Shown here piece by piece: positions 55,609-64,000 of a DNA stretch of 64,000 nt. Numbering within the stretch: position 1 is the stretch's first letter; every line of letters starts with the position of its first letter. The translations under genes and the position numbers were made by a program. The stretch is from the NCBI RefSeq assembly GCF_001298445.1, contig NZ_CP012036.1, positions 2,881,351 to 2,945,350 of the forward strand, written 5' to 3'. The stretch comes from Nostoc piscinale CENA21 (GTDB lineage Bacteria; Cyanobacteriota; Cyanobacteriia; Cyanobacteriales; Nostocaceae). The notes below the pieces were generated by a model. It ran no database searches and was not told where the DNA came from. It saw only the letters and a list, made by a program, of their open reading frames with translations.

Positions 55609-56715
55609 CTAATTGTTCAGTAATGCTTGCAGGGCTGTTAATAAACGTTGGTTATCGGACACAGAACGCACAGCGACACGGAAGAAGCGATCGCCTAATT
55701 CTTTAAAGCTCAGGCAATCTCGAATTAAAATCTGATGATCTTGGAGTAATTGTTGCTGTAACTGCAAACTCGATTTTTGTGATGTCACTAATAAAAAGTT
55801 GGCAGCACTGGTGTGAGGTTGCAGTCCTGCAATGGCGGCTAAACCTTGAAACAGTTGGTTTCGGGTAGGTGGTAGCCATTGCCAAGTTTGCTGTTGAAAA
55901 TTTTGGTCGCCGATGACCGCAATGGCGGCGGCCGCAGCGAGATTGTTAACAGGCCAGGGATCGCGCCACGTCTGCCACCGTGACAAACGATCCGGGTGGG
56001 CGATCGCATATCCCAGTCTTAGCCCCGGCAGACTGTAAAATTTGGTCAGCGATCGCAACACAACTAAATTTTTATGTTCCTGCACCACGGAAATCAGGCT
56101 TTGTTCTGCTTCTGGTGGCACAAAATCCATAAACGCTTCATCCACTACCACTAAGGCAAACTCTTCTAACAGTGGTAAAATTTCCGACCGCGAAAACATT
56201 TTACCTGTAGGGTTGTGGGGATTGTTTAACAATAACCCCTGTTGTTTGGTGAGTGAGCGAGGGGGCAGGGGTTGAGGGGTGTGGGGAAGAAAAACTTCAC
56301 TTTGTCTCCTTGTCTCCTTGTCTCCCTGTCCCAAATTGATCGGGAACTCCAGAACTTTAGCGTTGTAAGCCGTCAAGGTGCGGTAGTAATCACCAAAGGC
56401 TGGAGTTAACAAGATTGTTGCAGATAGTTCTGCTAATTCTCTACCTACCAAAGTTAATAATTCTGCGGAACCGTTACCCGGCAAAATCCACTCTGGCGGT
56501 AATTGATGGAAGTGACTGAGAGCAAGTCTCAGTTCACTATATTCTGGTTCGGGATAGTGCCTCAGACTACCAATTTGAGATTGAATCGCAGCGATCGCAC
56601 TATCCGGCGGCCCTAATGGACTGATGCTCGCAGAAAAATCAAGAATAGCATCACGGGGACAGCCAGCCAGTGCTGCTGCCCAGGCTAAATTTCCCCCGTG
56701 TGCTGGTTGCTGCAT
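55609..56715 (-). CDS. cobD: threonine-phosphate decarboxylase CobD-like, with in-frame repeat insertion
   Basis: This 368-residue PLP enzyme makes aminopropanol phosphate for the cobalamin nucleotide loop. It shows AHGGNLAWAAALAGCP, DFSASISPLGPP, GNGSAELLTLV, LLLNNPHNPTGK, VVVDEAFMDF and the PLP-Lys in LRSLTKFYSLPGLRLGYA. Between PINLG and LLLNNPHNP the protein holds about 30 foreign residues (QGDKETRRQSEVFLPHTPQP) encoded by a CTCCTTGTCTCC-type repeat (see the repeat feature). I start at ATG 56713-56715 (MQQPAHGG). The insertion is in frame, in a loop before the substrate-binding Asn, so the enzyme may survive. Confidence 0.85.
   Translation of the reverse strand: MQQPAHGGNLAWAAALAGCPRDAILDFSASISPLGPPDSAIAAIQSQIGSLRHYPEPEYSELRLALSHFHQLPPEWILPGNGSAELLTLVGRELAELSATILLTPAFGDYYRTLTAYNAKVLEFPINLGQGDKETRRQSEVFLPHTPQPLPPRSLTKQQGLLLNNPHNPTGKMFSRSEILPLLEEFALVVVDEAFMDFVPPEAEQSLISVVQEHKNLVVLRSLTKFYSLPGLRLGYAIAHPDRLSRWQTWRDPWPVNNLAAAAAIAVIGDQNFQQQTWQWLPPTRNQLFQGLAAIAGLQPHTSAANFLLVTSQKSSLQLQQQLLQDHQILIRDCLSFKELGDRFFRVAVRSVSDNQRLLTALQALLNN
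56259..56336. repeat. intergenic-type repeat inserted in cobD
   Basis: GTCTCCTTGTCTCCTTGTCT and neighbouring GGGGCAGGGGTTGAGGGG are intergenic-type low-complexity units (compare 48956-48995). They are in frame within the cobD gene and break homology with CobD/HisC aminotransferases. Confidence 0.65.
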
Positions 56716-56741
56716 CAAAATCAAAATTCCCCAAACTAAAC

Positions 56742-57026
56742 CTAAGATTTTGGGGGTGCAACTCTTTCTCTAAAGAGTTTACCAGCAGAGAAAGCAGGTA
56801 CTTTAGTGGCAGGAATTTCCATTTTTTCGTTTGTTTTGGGGTTACGACCTTCACGGGCTTTGCGTTCCCGTGATTCAAAGGAACCAAAACCTACCAGTGT
56901 CACTTTATCGCCAGAAGAAACCGCTTCAATAATGGTTTCCAAAGCAGCAGTTAAGACTGCATCTGCTTGTTTTTTGGTAACACTGGCTTTTTCTGCGACT
57001 GCATCAACCAATTCGCCCTTGTTCAT
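56742..57026 (-). CDS. hup: HU-type nucleoid DNA-binding protein
   Basis: A 94-residue protein: MNKGELVDAVAEKASVTKKQ, VTLVGFGSFESRERKAREGR, NPKTNEKMEIPATKVPAFSAG and a short tail. HU bends DNA and organises the nucleoid. The ATG at 57024-57026 follows a GAAGGAG site; a longer upstream frame is not used. Divergent AT-rich space precedes it. Confidence 0.96.
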   Translation of the reverse strand: MNKGELVDAVAEKASVTKKQADAVLTAALETIIEAVSSGDKVTLVGFGSFESRERKAREGRNPKTNEKMEIPATKVPAFSAGKLFRERVAPPKS

Positions 57027-57339
57027 ATAAACTCCTTCAGGTTTAATTGAGATTTCTTTCAGATGCACTGTGTAGCATCTTTACTAAAACCTCTGTTTGC
57101 GGAACTACAAAAGTCGTGTTTCGGGAGTATTTTTACTCAAAATCGCTACACATCCCTTCGGCTCGACTTTTCAATGAATCATTCTAAGGTGTAGTAGCCT
57201 GAAGTGGATAGATGAAACCGTTAATTTATATGGATTTCAGGATTTTTTGTGTTTTTTAGGGGTGTGTTGCACTCAAAACAACCCTAAAAGTAGGAATAAA
57301 TACTTAGTAAAAACCCCTGTTGTGAGCGCAACAATTAAA

Positions 57340-57477
57340 TTATTGGGCTAGAGAAAAATCTGTGTAGATGTTTCTTTGCTGCCTAATTTCGCCCATTTTC
57401 CCAGGTATGTTTTCCTGAGTAGCGATCGCGCTTAATTTCTCTGGATTCAGGATAGTAAGCTGATTTCGCTCATTCAT
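57340..57477 (-). CDS. putative small ORF (45 residues) in HU upstream region
   Basis: MNERNQLTILNPEKLSAIAT begins and RNIYTDFSLAQ ends a 45-codon frame in the 546-base space upstream of HU. There is no clear ribosome site and no known family, so it may be chance. The rest of 57027-57572 is AT-rich, with no gene or RNA I recognise; a possible weak repeat GGGTGTGTTGCAC/GTGAGCGCAACAA lies at 57265-57335. Confidence 0.25.
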   Translation of the reverse strand: MNERNQLTILNPEKLSAIATQENIPGKMGEIRQQRNIYTDFSLAQ

Positions 57478-57572
57478 AATCAGCCAATTTTTGGCTTTGG
57501 CATCAATTATTTACGCCCTTGGGTAGTGATTTTAAGACTCCGTGCTGTGTAATCGTAAAATAACTTAACGTT

Positions 57573-58964
57573 TTACAAGGCTGGACGATGCTGAATCCAA
57601 GGTTTTGCGGCTTCAATTTGGGCAGCGAGACTAATTAAAGTAGCTTCCGCCGCAGGTTTACCCACCAGTTGCACACTCATAGGTAGACCATGACTATCAA
57701 AACCCACAGGTAATGCGATCGCTGGTTGTCCGGTGGCGTTAGCAGGGGGACAAGGGGCAACCCAACGCATAATATTCTGAAATGTCTCTTCAGGACTCAA
57801 CGCCGCCCATTCCCCGACACGAATGGGTGAATGTAAATACACAGGCAATACCAACACATCAAAATTCTCGAAAAATGCCACAATTTGCCGGGAGACGATT
57901 TGTAATTGGGATAAAGCCCGGAGATATTCAGCCACAGAACCAGTACGCGCCAATAGCCAACGGTTCACAGGCTGTAAAGCTTCCACGGGCAATCCAGAAG
58001 CGGCGACTCCCGCTTGCCAAACCATTTGGAATGGTTCGACTAAGCCACTAAAATCTGGGCAGGCTTCTGTAACAGTGTTACCCAATTGTTCTAATAACTG
58101 GACTGTTTGCCACACACCTTGCTGGCAGTTCGCGTCAGCCGTTCCCAAAGGTAGGATTTGCGTCGAGAAGGCAATGCGTAAGCCCGAAACTTTGGCTTGG
58201 GTAGAGGCGAGAAAAGAAGGTTCAGGATCAGGTAGCCAGTAAGGATCACCCGTGAAGTAACCAGAAATAGCATCTAACATTGCGGCGGCATCTGCCACAG
58301 TCCGGGCAATGGGGCCATTAACAGCAATTCCCCCCAAGCGATCGCCTACCGGGGCTTTGGTGACTCTGCCGCGTGATGGTTTAATCCCCACCAAACCACA
58401 ACAAGCCGCCGGGCCACGAATCGAACCACCACCATCAGAACCTTGAGCGATCGCACATAATCCGGCGGCGACGGCGGCGGCTGCACCACCACTAGAACCG
58501 CCGGAAGTATATTCTAAATTCCAAGGATTTCTGGACGGGGGAAAACCTGTGGGTTCGGTGTAAGGAAAGGAACCGATTTCCGAGGTGGCAGTTTTACCCA
58601 GAATAATGAACCCTGCCTGTTTAATCCGCGTTACCACTCCATCATCATAATTAGGAATGTTGTTTAATAACGCCGGATTGCCGTAGGTACAAGGCACACC
58701 AGCCACCGTGTTGAGGTCTTTAATCGAAATTGGTACACCAAAAAAAGGCGGCAGTTCAGCGGCTGTTGCCAGCATTTCAGTTTTTGCTTGGGCATCAGCG
58801 ATCGCGAGTTCTGCCGTCACCGTAAAATAACTTCCCAATTGGGGGTTCAACCGCTCAATTCTTTGTAAATATATTTCCACCAACTCCAGTGGCGACACCT
58901 CCCGATGGCGGATTAATCGCGCCAACTCCACCGCCGGAGTAAACGCTAAATCAGTTTCATTCAT
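57573..58964 (-). CDS. amidase (amidase-signature family)
   Basis: This 463-residue enzyme hydrolyses amide bonds with a Ser-cis-Ser-Lys triad: Lys in PISIKDLNTVAGV, cis-Ser and nucleophile Ser in YTSGGSSGGAAAAVAAGLCA and GSDGGGSIRGPAACCGLVG. It resembles GatA and other amidases; its substrate is not known. Genuine gatA is usually about 485 residues and paired with gatB/gatC, which are absent here, so I call it a generic amidase. ATG 58962-58964 begins MNETDLAFTPAVELARLIR. Confidence 0.88.
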   Translation of the reverse strand: MNETDLAFTPAVELARLIRHREVSPLELVEIYLQRIERLNPQLGSYFTVTAELAIADAQAKTEMLATAAELPPFFGVPISIKDLNTVAGVPCTYGNPALLNNIPNYDDGVVTRIKQAGFIILGKTATSEIGSFPYTEPTGFPPSRNPWNLEYTSGGSSGGAAAAVAAGLCAIAQGSDGGGSIRGPAACCGLVGIKPSRGRVTKAPVGDRLGGIAVNGPIARTVADAAAMLDAISGYFTGDPYWLPDPEPSFLASTQAKVSGLRIAFSTQILPLGTADANCQQGVWQTVQLLEQLGNTVTEACPDFSGLVEPFQMVWQAGVAASGLPVEALQPVNRWLLARTGSVAEYLRALSQLQIVSRQIVAFFENFDVLVLPVYLHSPIRVGEWAALSPEETFQNIMRWVAPCPPANATGQPAIALPVGFDSHGLPMSVQLVGKPAAEATLISLAAQIEAAKPWIQHRPAL

Positions 58965-59300
58965 TTTTGACCCTCCGAATTTGAAATTTTAAATTTTTGG
59001 TTCAATCCCCTTGCGGAAAAGCTGTGTGGGCGACTTGAGAGGTGTGGCGCAGTCAATCTCAAATCTAAGATTACTTGACTTTATTTAGAAATTGTGCGTC
59101 TATCGAAAATTTTTCAATTGAGTTTGTTACTTTCGCAGTAGTTTCGGGAAGTATGAATCAATAGCGCCTCAGATTTGCTATCTATCAGGACGCTGAATCT
59201 ACCACCAACTAAGACGAAGCTTGTTTTCAAGCTACCACCTTGCTGCATAGTCATTTTAATTGTTTCACATCAACTTTCGGCAAATCCCCAAGGGATATTT
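58965..59300. other. intergenic region, nothing recognised
   Basis: The 336 bases between the amidase and the following gene contain AT-rich stretches and no clear gene, RNA or repeat. An open frame leading into the next gene from 59175 lacks a good start and reads as leader. AAGGGA at 59291 is the next gene's ribosome site. Confidence 0.4.
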
Positions 59301-60774
59301 ATGGCTGATTTAGAAACTCTGGTAAATGAACTACCAAAAATTGTTCATAGTCTGAGGCTAAATATTGGACATGCTCATGACATCATGCAACAAATTGTCA
59401 TGATTAATCATGCTCAAGAACAACTCCGCAATATTCAAGAAAAAATCAAGTCTAGCCAGTTAGAGAAAACACCGATAACGACAGTTGCTAGTTTAGATTT
59501 AGTCCCAAAGCCAGTTATAGATGAAGATTACACAGTCTACATTTATAAATATGATTATCCTGGTTTGCTGACAGCTAAATTTGGGCAATTACCAGTAGAT
59601 ATTTCCCTCAAGCAAATTCAGTCCAAAATCGAAGTATGGATTGATTGGGGTGATTTAATCCAAGCGATCGCGGCAGATATTTTAAGTGATATCCAATTAG
59701 TCCAGCAACTTAATATTGATGCTAGTCACGATAGTATTCCTGCCACATTTCAATCTGTAGAAGAAGTTTTAAAAATCCAACTAGTTTTAGATAAACCAAA
59801 AATCTTACAACAGCAAATTCAGCAGATTATTCAAGCTCAAGAAGACTCTTTAAAAATTAAGGAAAGATTAGAATTTATTTTTGACAATATTAAGCAAAGC
59901 CATAACTTATTGAGTATTTTACTGGGAGTTTCAGCTTTTTGTGGGAAATCCGGCTTTGCTCTAGAGTGGTTAGACGATGATCAAGAGTTAATTATATCTG
60001 GTGATGGCAGATTACAAGAATTAACTGACATTATTAATGATTGTGAATTTTATCAAAGTAAAATCGATGCTTTAATTTTGCAGATTAGTACTTTGAGAAT
60101 TAAATCAGAAAAAAAAATTACCTAAACCCAAAGCTGAACAATGGAAATTATTTGAGTTCAAACCGCTAAAAAAGTTTAAACAACAACACTTAACTCATTA
60201 TGGTGGAATAGTTGTGGTGAGCTTATTAGCTTTGGGTTTTGGAAGTTGGATAATTAAAATAGAACTTCCCAAACTAGAACAAGTTCGCACTAAATTTAAT
60301 CAAGAAGAAACTGCGATCGCTAATTTAAAAGCCGCGCAAAATCTAGGTTTAGAAGCCTCTGGATTAGTACAATCACCTCCCCACCCTTTAGTTGTTTGGC
60401 AACAAGCCGAATCTAAATGGCTAGAAGCAATCAGATTACTAGAAAATATCCCTCAAAAGACATCAGTTTTTATTAAAGTGAAAGATAAATTAGTGCGTTA
60501 TCGCTTAAATCATCAAGCAATCAGTCAAAAAGTAACTACTGAAAAACAAGCCCTAGATAATTTAGCAACAGCCCATAAATTAGCCATCGAAGCCAACTTT
60601 TTGATTCAAAGTTCACCTCATTCTCGTTCAGTCCGCCGACAAGCAAAATCTAAATGGCAACAGGCAATTAATATTTTAAAGGTAATTCCTGCTAATACAT
60701 TTGTGTCGCAACAAGCTAAAGAAACACTGGTGAATTATCAAGCAAATTATCGAGAAATTAGTAAAAATATCTAA
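59301..60774 (+). pseudogene. hypothetical membrane protein with coiled coil, frameshifted
   Basis: The first frame starts MADLETLVNELPKIVHSLRL and runs through coiled-coil regions to LRIKSEKK; the second frame continues PKAEQWKLFEFKPLKKFKQQ, then a membrane segment GGIVVVSLLALGFGSWIIK and a C-terminal repeated helical motif (QSPPHPLVVWQQAESKWLEA and QSSPHSRSVRRQAKSKWQQA). They meet at the nine-A run 60109-60117; eight A restore SEKKLPKPKAEQ. The joined protein is about 490 residues. The C-terminal two-fold repeat is seen clearly. Function unknown. Confidence 0.75.
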
Positions 60775-60874
60775 ATAATCTAGGACTCATATTTGATATG
60801 TGAACAACAGAGACAAGGATAACAGGGTAGACAAGGGAAAAGATGTTTATCAATCATTTAAGATTGCTATATTC

Positions 60875-61729
60875 TTAATTAGATAGCAAATGGCCTTCCA
60901 ACCAACTTTCTAAATCAGCTAAAACTTCTTGATAATTGAGGTCATCTTGTAGTTCATGATATGCGTCTGGATAGACAATTATAGTCTTATCTTGACAAGT
61001 AGTTAGTTGCTCATAAAAAATCTGACTTCCTTCTGGTAATGTAATTCTGTCCGCGCCACCGTGAAGAATTAATAATGGTAATTTCCATTCGTTAGTATGA
61101 TGATTAATCCAATTAACAGTGTTCAAAAACTCTGTTGCTAAACGAGCCGTTCCTAAAGTATGTCGTAAAGTATCTTGAGCATAGATAGCTAAAACTTTTT
61201 CATCTCTTGCACCAGCAGATAAATCAAGGCCAGTATTTAAAGTAAACCTTGGCCATACCCGTGATAGCAATTGTCCCAGTAATAGCTTAATCTGTGATAC
61301 ACCAACTTTTCCTAAGCTTGGCGCAAGAAGAATTACACCTTGCAGAACAGCCGCAGCTTGGGGATAACGCAAAACATAATCTAAAACAATAATTGAACCC
61401 AAACTATGTCCTAATAGAAAAATTGGTAATTTTGGGTGTTGAGATTGAATTAATTCTAAAAAAGTTCGCAAATCTTCGCGGAATTCTGCCCAAGAATTAA
61501 TATATCCTCTTTGACCTGGAGAACGTCCGTGACCACGCAAGTCAAAGCTATAAACAGCATATTGTTTAGGGATAAAATGCTGAACTATGTTATTGTATTT
61601 GCTACTATGACCTCCCAAACCATGCACAATCACTAATACAGCTTTGATATTACTTGTTGGTTGCCAGCTTTGGTAATATAGGTCAACTTCACCAATACTC
61701 CGAAATATACTTTCGCTGTGGTCAATCAT
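60875..61729 (-). CDS. alpha/beta hydrolase, monoacylglycerol-lipase-like
   Basis: This 284-residue hydrolase shows the oxyanion loop IVHGLGGHSSKY (about 35-45), GHGRSPGQRG, the nucleophile elbow LLGHSLGSI (Ser109), the acid in LHGGADRIT and the base His in DAYHELQDD. This is the pattern of lysophospholipases and monoacylglycerol lipases. No signal peptide is seen. It should act on lipid esters inside the cell. Stands alone. Confidence 0.9.
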   Translation of the reverse strand: MIDHSESIFRSIGEVDLYYQSWQPTSNIKAVLVIVHGLGGHSSKYNNIVQHFIPKQYAVYSFDLRGHGRSPGQRGYINSWAEFREDLRTFLELIQSQHPKLPIFLLGHSLGSIIVLDYVLRYPQAAAVLQGVILLAPSLGKVGVSQIKLLLGQLLSRVWPRFTLNTGLDLSAGARDEKVLAIYAQDTLRHTLGTARLATEFLNTVNWINHHTNEWKLPLLILHGGADRITLPEGSQIFYEQLTTCQDKTIIVYPDAYHELQDDLNYQEVLADLESWLEGHLLSN

Positions 61730-62341
61730 AAAATGAATTTTGCAATTTCTCTCTACAATTTATAAGAGCAATTTTTCATTTTTTACCAATAATTAAAATT
61801 TGTATATCCTTCTCTAGTCTACAGAGGTATAAGTTTATCTGTCTGTTTACATCTGCGTAGCCTCTGACAAGCCGCTAAAGACTCTACATCTGCGTTCGTC
61901 TGTCTTGAAAAGTTTGCTCAAGTCGGCAGAGCCGCCCACACAACTTTTCGGTGCGTTTATCTGCGGTTAATGACTCTTGCTCATACCTCACTAGTATAAG
62001 GATTTCTAAAATTACATTGTTGAATATTTTGGATTTATCAAAATTGCTAGGTTCCGATCTCCGACTTCTTTAAGAAGTCGGGAATCTTAATTTCCAGGGA
62101 TTATCTATGATTACTATAGATTTTTTTAAATGATTAAAATAAGTTTATCAAAACAATTAGAACTATCAATCATTGCTAATGATATTTTTTTTATCCAAAT
62201 AGTATTTACTAGATTTTATGATCTGCGGTAATTACCTATGAGAAGCAAGATGGTTTAGCGCAATCCACTTGGCGATGGTTCATAACTGTCAAATATCGTA
62301 GATAAATTTTTTTTAATATTCTATATCTGTGAGGAGTTGTC
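61730..62341. other. repeat-bearing intergenic region upstream of the porin
   Basis: The 612 bases hold a dispersed repeat with GACAAGCCGCTAAAGAC and GTCGGCAGAGCCGCCCAC (61867-61940), a TCTGCGGTTAATGACTC element (61960-61976) and a hairpin CTCCGACTTCTTTAAGAAGTCGGG (62059-62082). No genes are seen. A ribosome site GAGGAG (62331-62336) serves the porin. Confidence 0.6.
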
Positions 62342-64000
62342 ATGGCTAAGTATCTCCTAGCTTCTGCTAGTGGAGCTAGTTTTTTATGTTTAATTAACGG
62401 ATTGTTACCCATACAAGCACTAGCAACCTCCGTACAAATAGATAATAATTCCTTGGTAAATGTTCCTCAAAAATCAGCAATTATCAACAGCCAAGTTGCT
62501 GCTCATGAAACTAAGTTGATTCTAGCCGATGGTAGCCAACCAGAATCACCAGCTATCAAAGGTGAGCCAGAGGTACAAGATTCCTCGCAGTCTTATGAGT
62601 CACAGACATCAGACAATAACGAAAGCGCCCAAGTAACATCTGTATCACAATTATCTGATGTGCAACCAACTGATTGGGCTTTTCAAGCCTTACAATCTTT
62701 GGTTGAACGCTATGGTTGTATTGCTGGTTATCCCAATGGTACTTATCGTGGCAATCGTGCTATGACTCGTTATGAGTTTGCAGCAGGCTTAAATGCTTGT
62801 TTAGAAAGAGTTAACGAACTCATCGCTACAGCCACTTCTGATTTAGTTAAAAAAGAAGATTTAGCAACCTTACAAAAATTACAAGAAGATTTTTCAGCAG
62901 AACTCGCAACTCTCCGGGGACGAGTGGATGCACTAGAAGCACGCACCGCCGAACTAGAAGCCAATCAATTTTCTACTACTACTAAACTCAATGGCGAGGT
63001 AATTGTTGCAGGTATTGGTGCGACAGGTGGCGCACCTAATCAGGGTGATCCTAATATTATCTTGGTGAACAGAGTCCGATTAAATCTCAACACTAGCTTT
63101 ACCGGGAAAGATTTACTAATCACGGGTTTACAAGCTTATAACTTTTTGGGTGGTATAGATGGAAGTGGTAGCTTGCAACAAGGTTTAGGATTAGCTTCGG
63201 ATTTACTGACTGCTAGTAGTGCGAGAACAAGTTTTGAACCGCTGTTTCCTGGTTTGGACGTAAAAACGTTATCAGATCTGTCAGCTAACAGTATACAACT
63301 ATATAAGTTACTGTATGTTTTTCCAGTCGCGGATAAATTAACTTTGTTTGCGGGAACTGCGGCGGAAGCAACAGATGCTTTTCCTGCTATCACACCTTTT
63401 TATGGTGAAGGAAATGAGTCGATTTCGCGGTTTGCAGGTTTAAATCCTGTGGCGCGAGTCTCTGGAGGGACTTCGGGAACTGGTTTAGCATCGGCGGCGG
63501 GATTTATTTTTAGTATTTCTCCCCAATTAGATTTCAGAGCTTTATACGGCAGCGTCAACGCCAACATACCACAAGAAGCAGGTGATATTGTTCCTGGAGT
63601 TTCTAATACGCCTTTGGGTGCGGGTGTATTTGGTGGTAGTAATGTGATTAGCACTCAATTAACCTTCAAACCTACTAGTTCCATAGATGTGGGTTTAAAC
63701 TATGCCCACAGTTATCACGAAATTAATATCTTAGGTACGGGATTAGTTCGTGATGATATTGGCGCATTAGCTGGCGTTGATTTAGGAACACCTGTCACAC
63801 TTAATTCTGTTGGTGGTACGGTAACTTGGCGCTTTTCTCCCAAGGTTGCTTTGTCTGGTTACGGTGCTGCAATGTTTGTGGATGCTTCTTCTGGTGGTGA
63901 TGTTAATGCTTCCACTACCTTTACTAGCTGGATGGTAGGGCTGCACTTTAATGATTTGTTTAAATCAGGGAATAATGCAGGGATTATTTTTGGACAACCG
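62342..64000 (+). CDS. SLH-domain carbohydrate/iron-type porin (OprB-like), incomplete at window end
   Basis: From ATG 62342 the frame is open for 553 codons to the window edge. A signal peptide (MAKYLLASASGASFLCLING) is followed by an acidic Ser/Gln-rich spacer, an S-layer homology domain (SDVQPTDWAFQALQSLVERY and GYPNGTYRGNRAMTRYEFAA, about 100-160), a coiled coil (LATLRGRVDALEARTAELEA) and then beta-barrel strands (KLNGEVIVAGIG to LHFNDLFK). This is the cyanobacterial outer-membrane porin architecture; the SLH domain anchors to the peptidoglycan layer. Often called iron-uptake porin; substrate cannot be told. Confidence 0.88.
   Translation, partial: MAKYLLASASGASFLCLINGLLPIQALATSVQIDNNSLVNVPQKSAIINSQVAAHETKLILADGSQPESPAIKGEPEVQDSSQSYESQTSDNNESAQVTSVSQLSDVQPTDWAFQALQSLVERYGCIAGYPNGTYRGNRAMTRYEFAAGLNACLERVNELIATATSDLVKKEDLATLQKLQEDFSAELATLRGRVDALEARTAELEANQFSTTTKLNGEVIVAGIGATGGAPNQGDPNIILVNRVRLNLNTSFTGKDLLITGLQAYNFLGGIDGSGSLQQGLGLASDLLTASSARTSFEPLFPGLDVKTLSDLSANSIQLYKLLYVFPVADKLTLFAGTAAEATDAFPAITPFYGEGNESISRFAGLNPVARVSGGTSGTGLASAAGFIFSISPQLDFRALYGSVNANIPQEAGDIVPGVSNTPLGAGVFGGSNVISTQLTFKPTSSIDVGLNYAHSYHEINILGTGLVRDDIGALAGVDLGTPVTLNSVGGTVTWRFSPKVALSGYGAAMFVDASSGGDVNASTTFTSWMVGLHFNDLFKSGNNAGIIFGQP

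Overview
The window comes from a filamentous, heterocyst-type cyanobacterium (Nostocales, Nostoc/Anabaena/Calothrix-like). The evidence is the many HIP1 octamers (GCGATCGC) on both strands, the photosystem II genes psbA, psbN and psbH, a DnaE alpha subunit ending in an N-terminal split intein, an RNA-binding-protein/rpsU cold-type pair, several Uma2-family genes, and intergenic space filled with short repeats (GGCAGGAGGCAG-like, CTCAGCACTCAGCAC-like, CCTTGTCTCC-like) and hairpin elements typical of Nostocales. The exact species cannot be read from the sequence.

Layout. 1-2 kb: end of an IS630-type element that has cut off the 3' part of an aspartoacylase gene, then a membrane protein. 2-9.4 kb: hemE, a hicB antitoxin with a nonsense-killed hicA, an NAD epimerase, two Uma2 genes, a B12-binding radical SAM enzyme, a decayed CRISPR remnant, tRNA-Thr and argF. 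9.4-15 kb: lexA with its own SOS box, a Dnd-like helicase/ATPase cluster carrying three frameshifts, and a VapBC-type pair. 15-18.7 kb: glyS and murD. 19-24.3 kb: a 21-bp tandem array, a MITE-like repeat, and a three-gene operon headed by a frameshifted TPR-serine protease gene. 24.5-26.5 kb: an RNA-repair pair (RNA ligase and HD-Pnk). 26.6-40.3 kb: psbA, Uma2, a micro-ORF with an LRAT-fold protein, an acyltransferase, a secreted hexapeptide protein, several broken unknown genes, a frameshifted GH38 alpha-mannosidase with two repeat insertions, psbN, psbH and tatA. 40.4-49 kb: pth, two rpsU copies, rsmI, a sugar kinase accidentally joined to cysQ, rbp, and split dnaE. 49-64 kb: a dicarboxylate symporter, a second 21-bp array, an LRR-Roco GTPase, a flavoprotein lacking the disulfide, cobD with an in-frame repeat insertion, HU, an amidase, a lipase-like hydrolase and an SLH/OprB porin that runs off the window.

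Themes. Housekeeping genes (hemE, argF, glyS, murD, psbA, pth, rsmI, dnaE, HU) are intact, while accessory genes carry many single-base indels. Every event in a homopolymer of six or more is a +1 expansion. Several broken genes still show ATGA start/stop overlaps with their neighbours when read in the ancestral frame, which supports the reconstructions. Intergenic-type repeats have also entered coding regions in frame at three places. The most distinctive functional module is the RNA ligase plus HD-polynucleotide kinase pair. The LRAT/micro-ORF pair and the Roco protein are the least explained intact genes.
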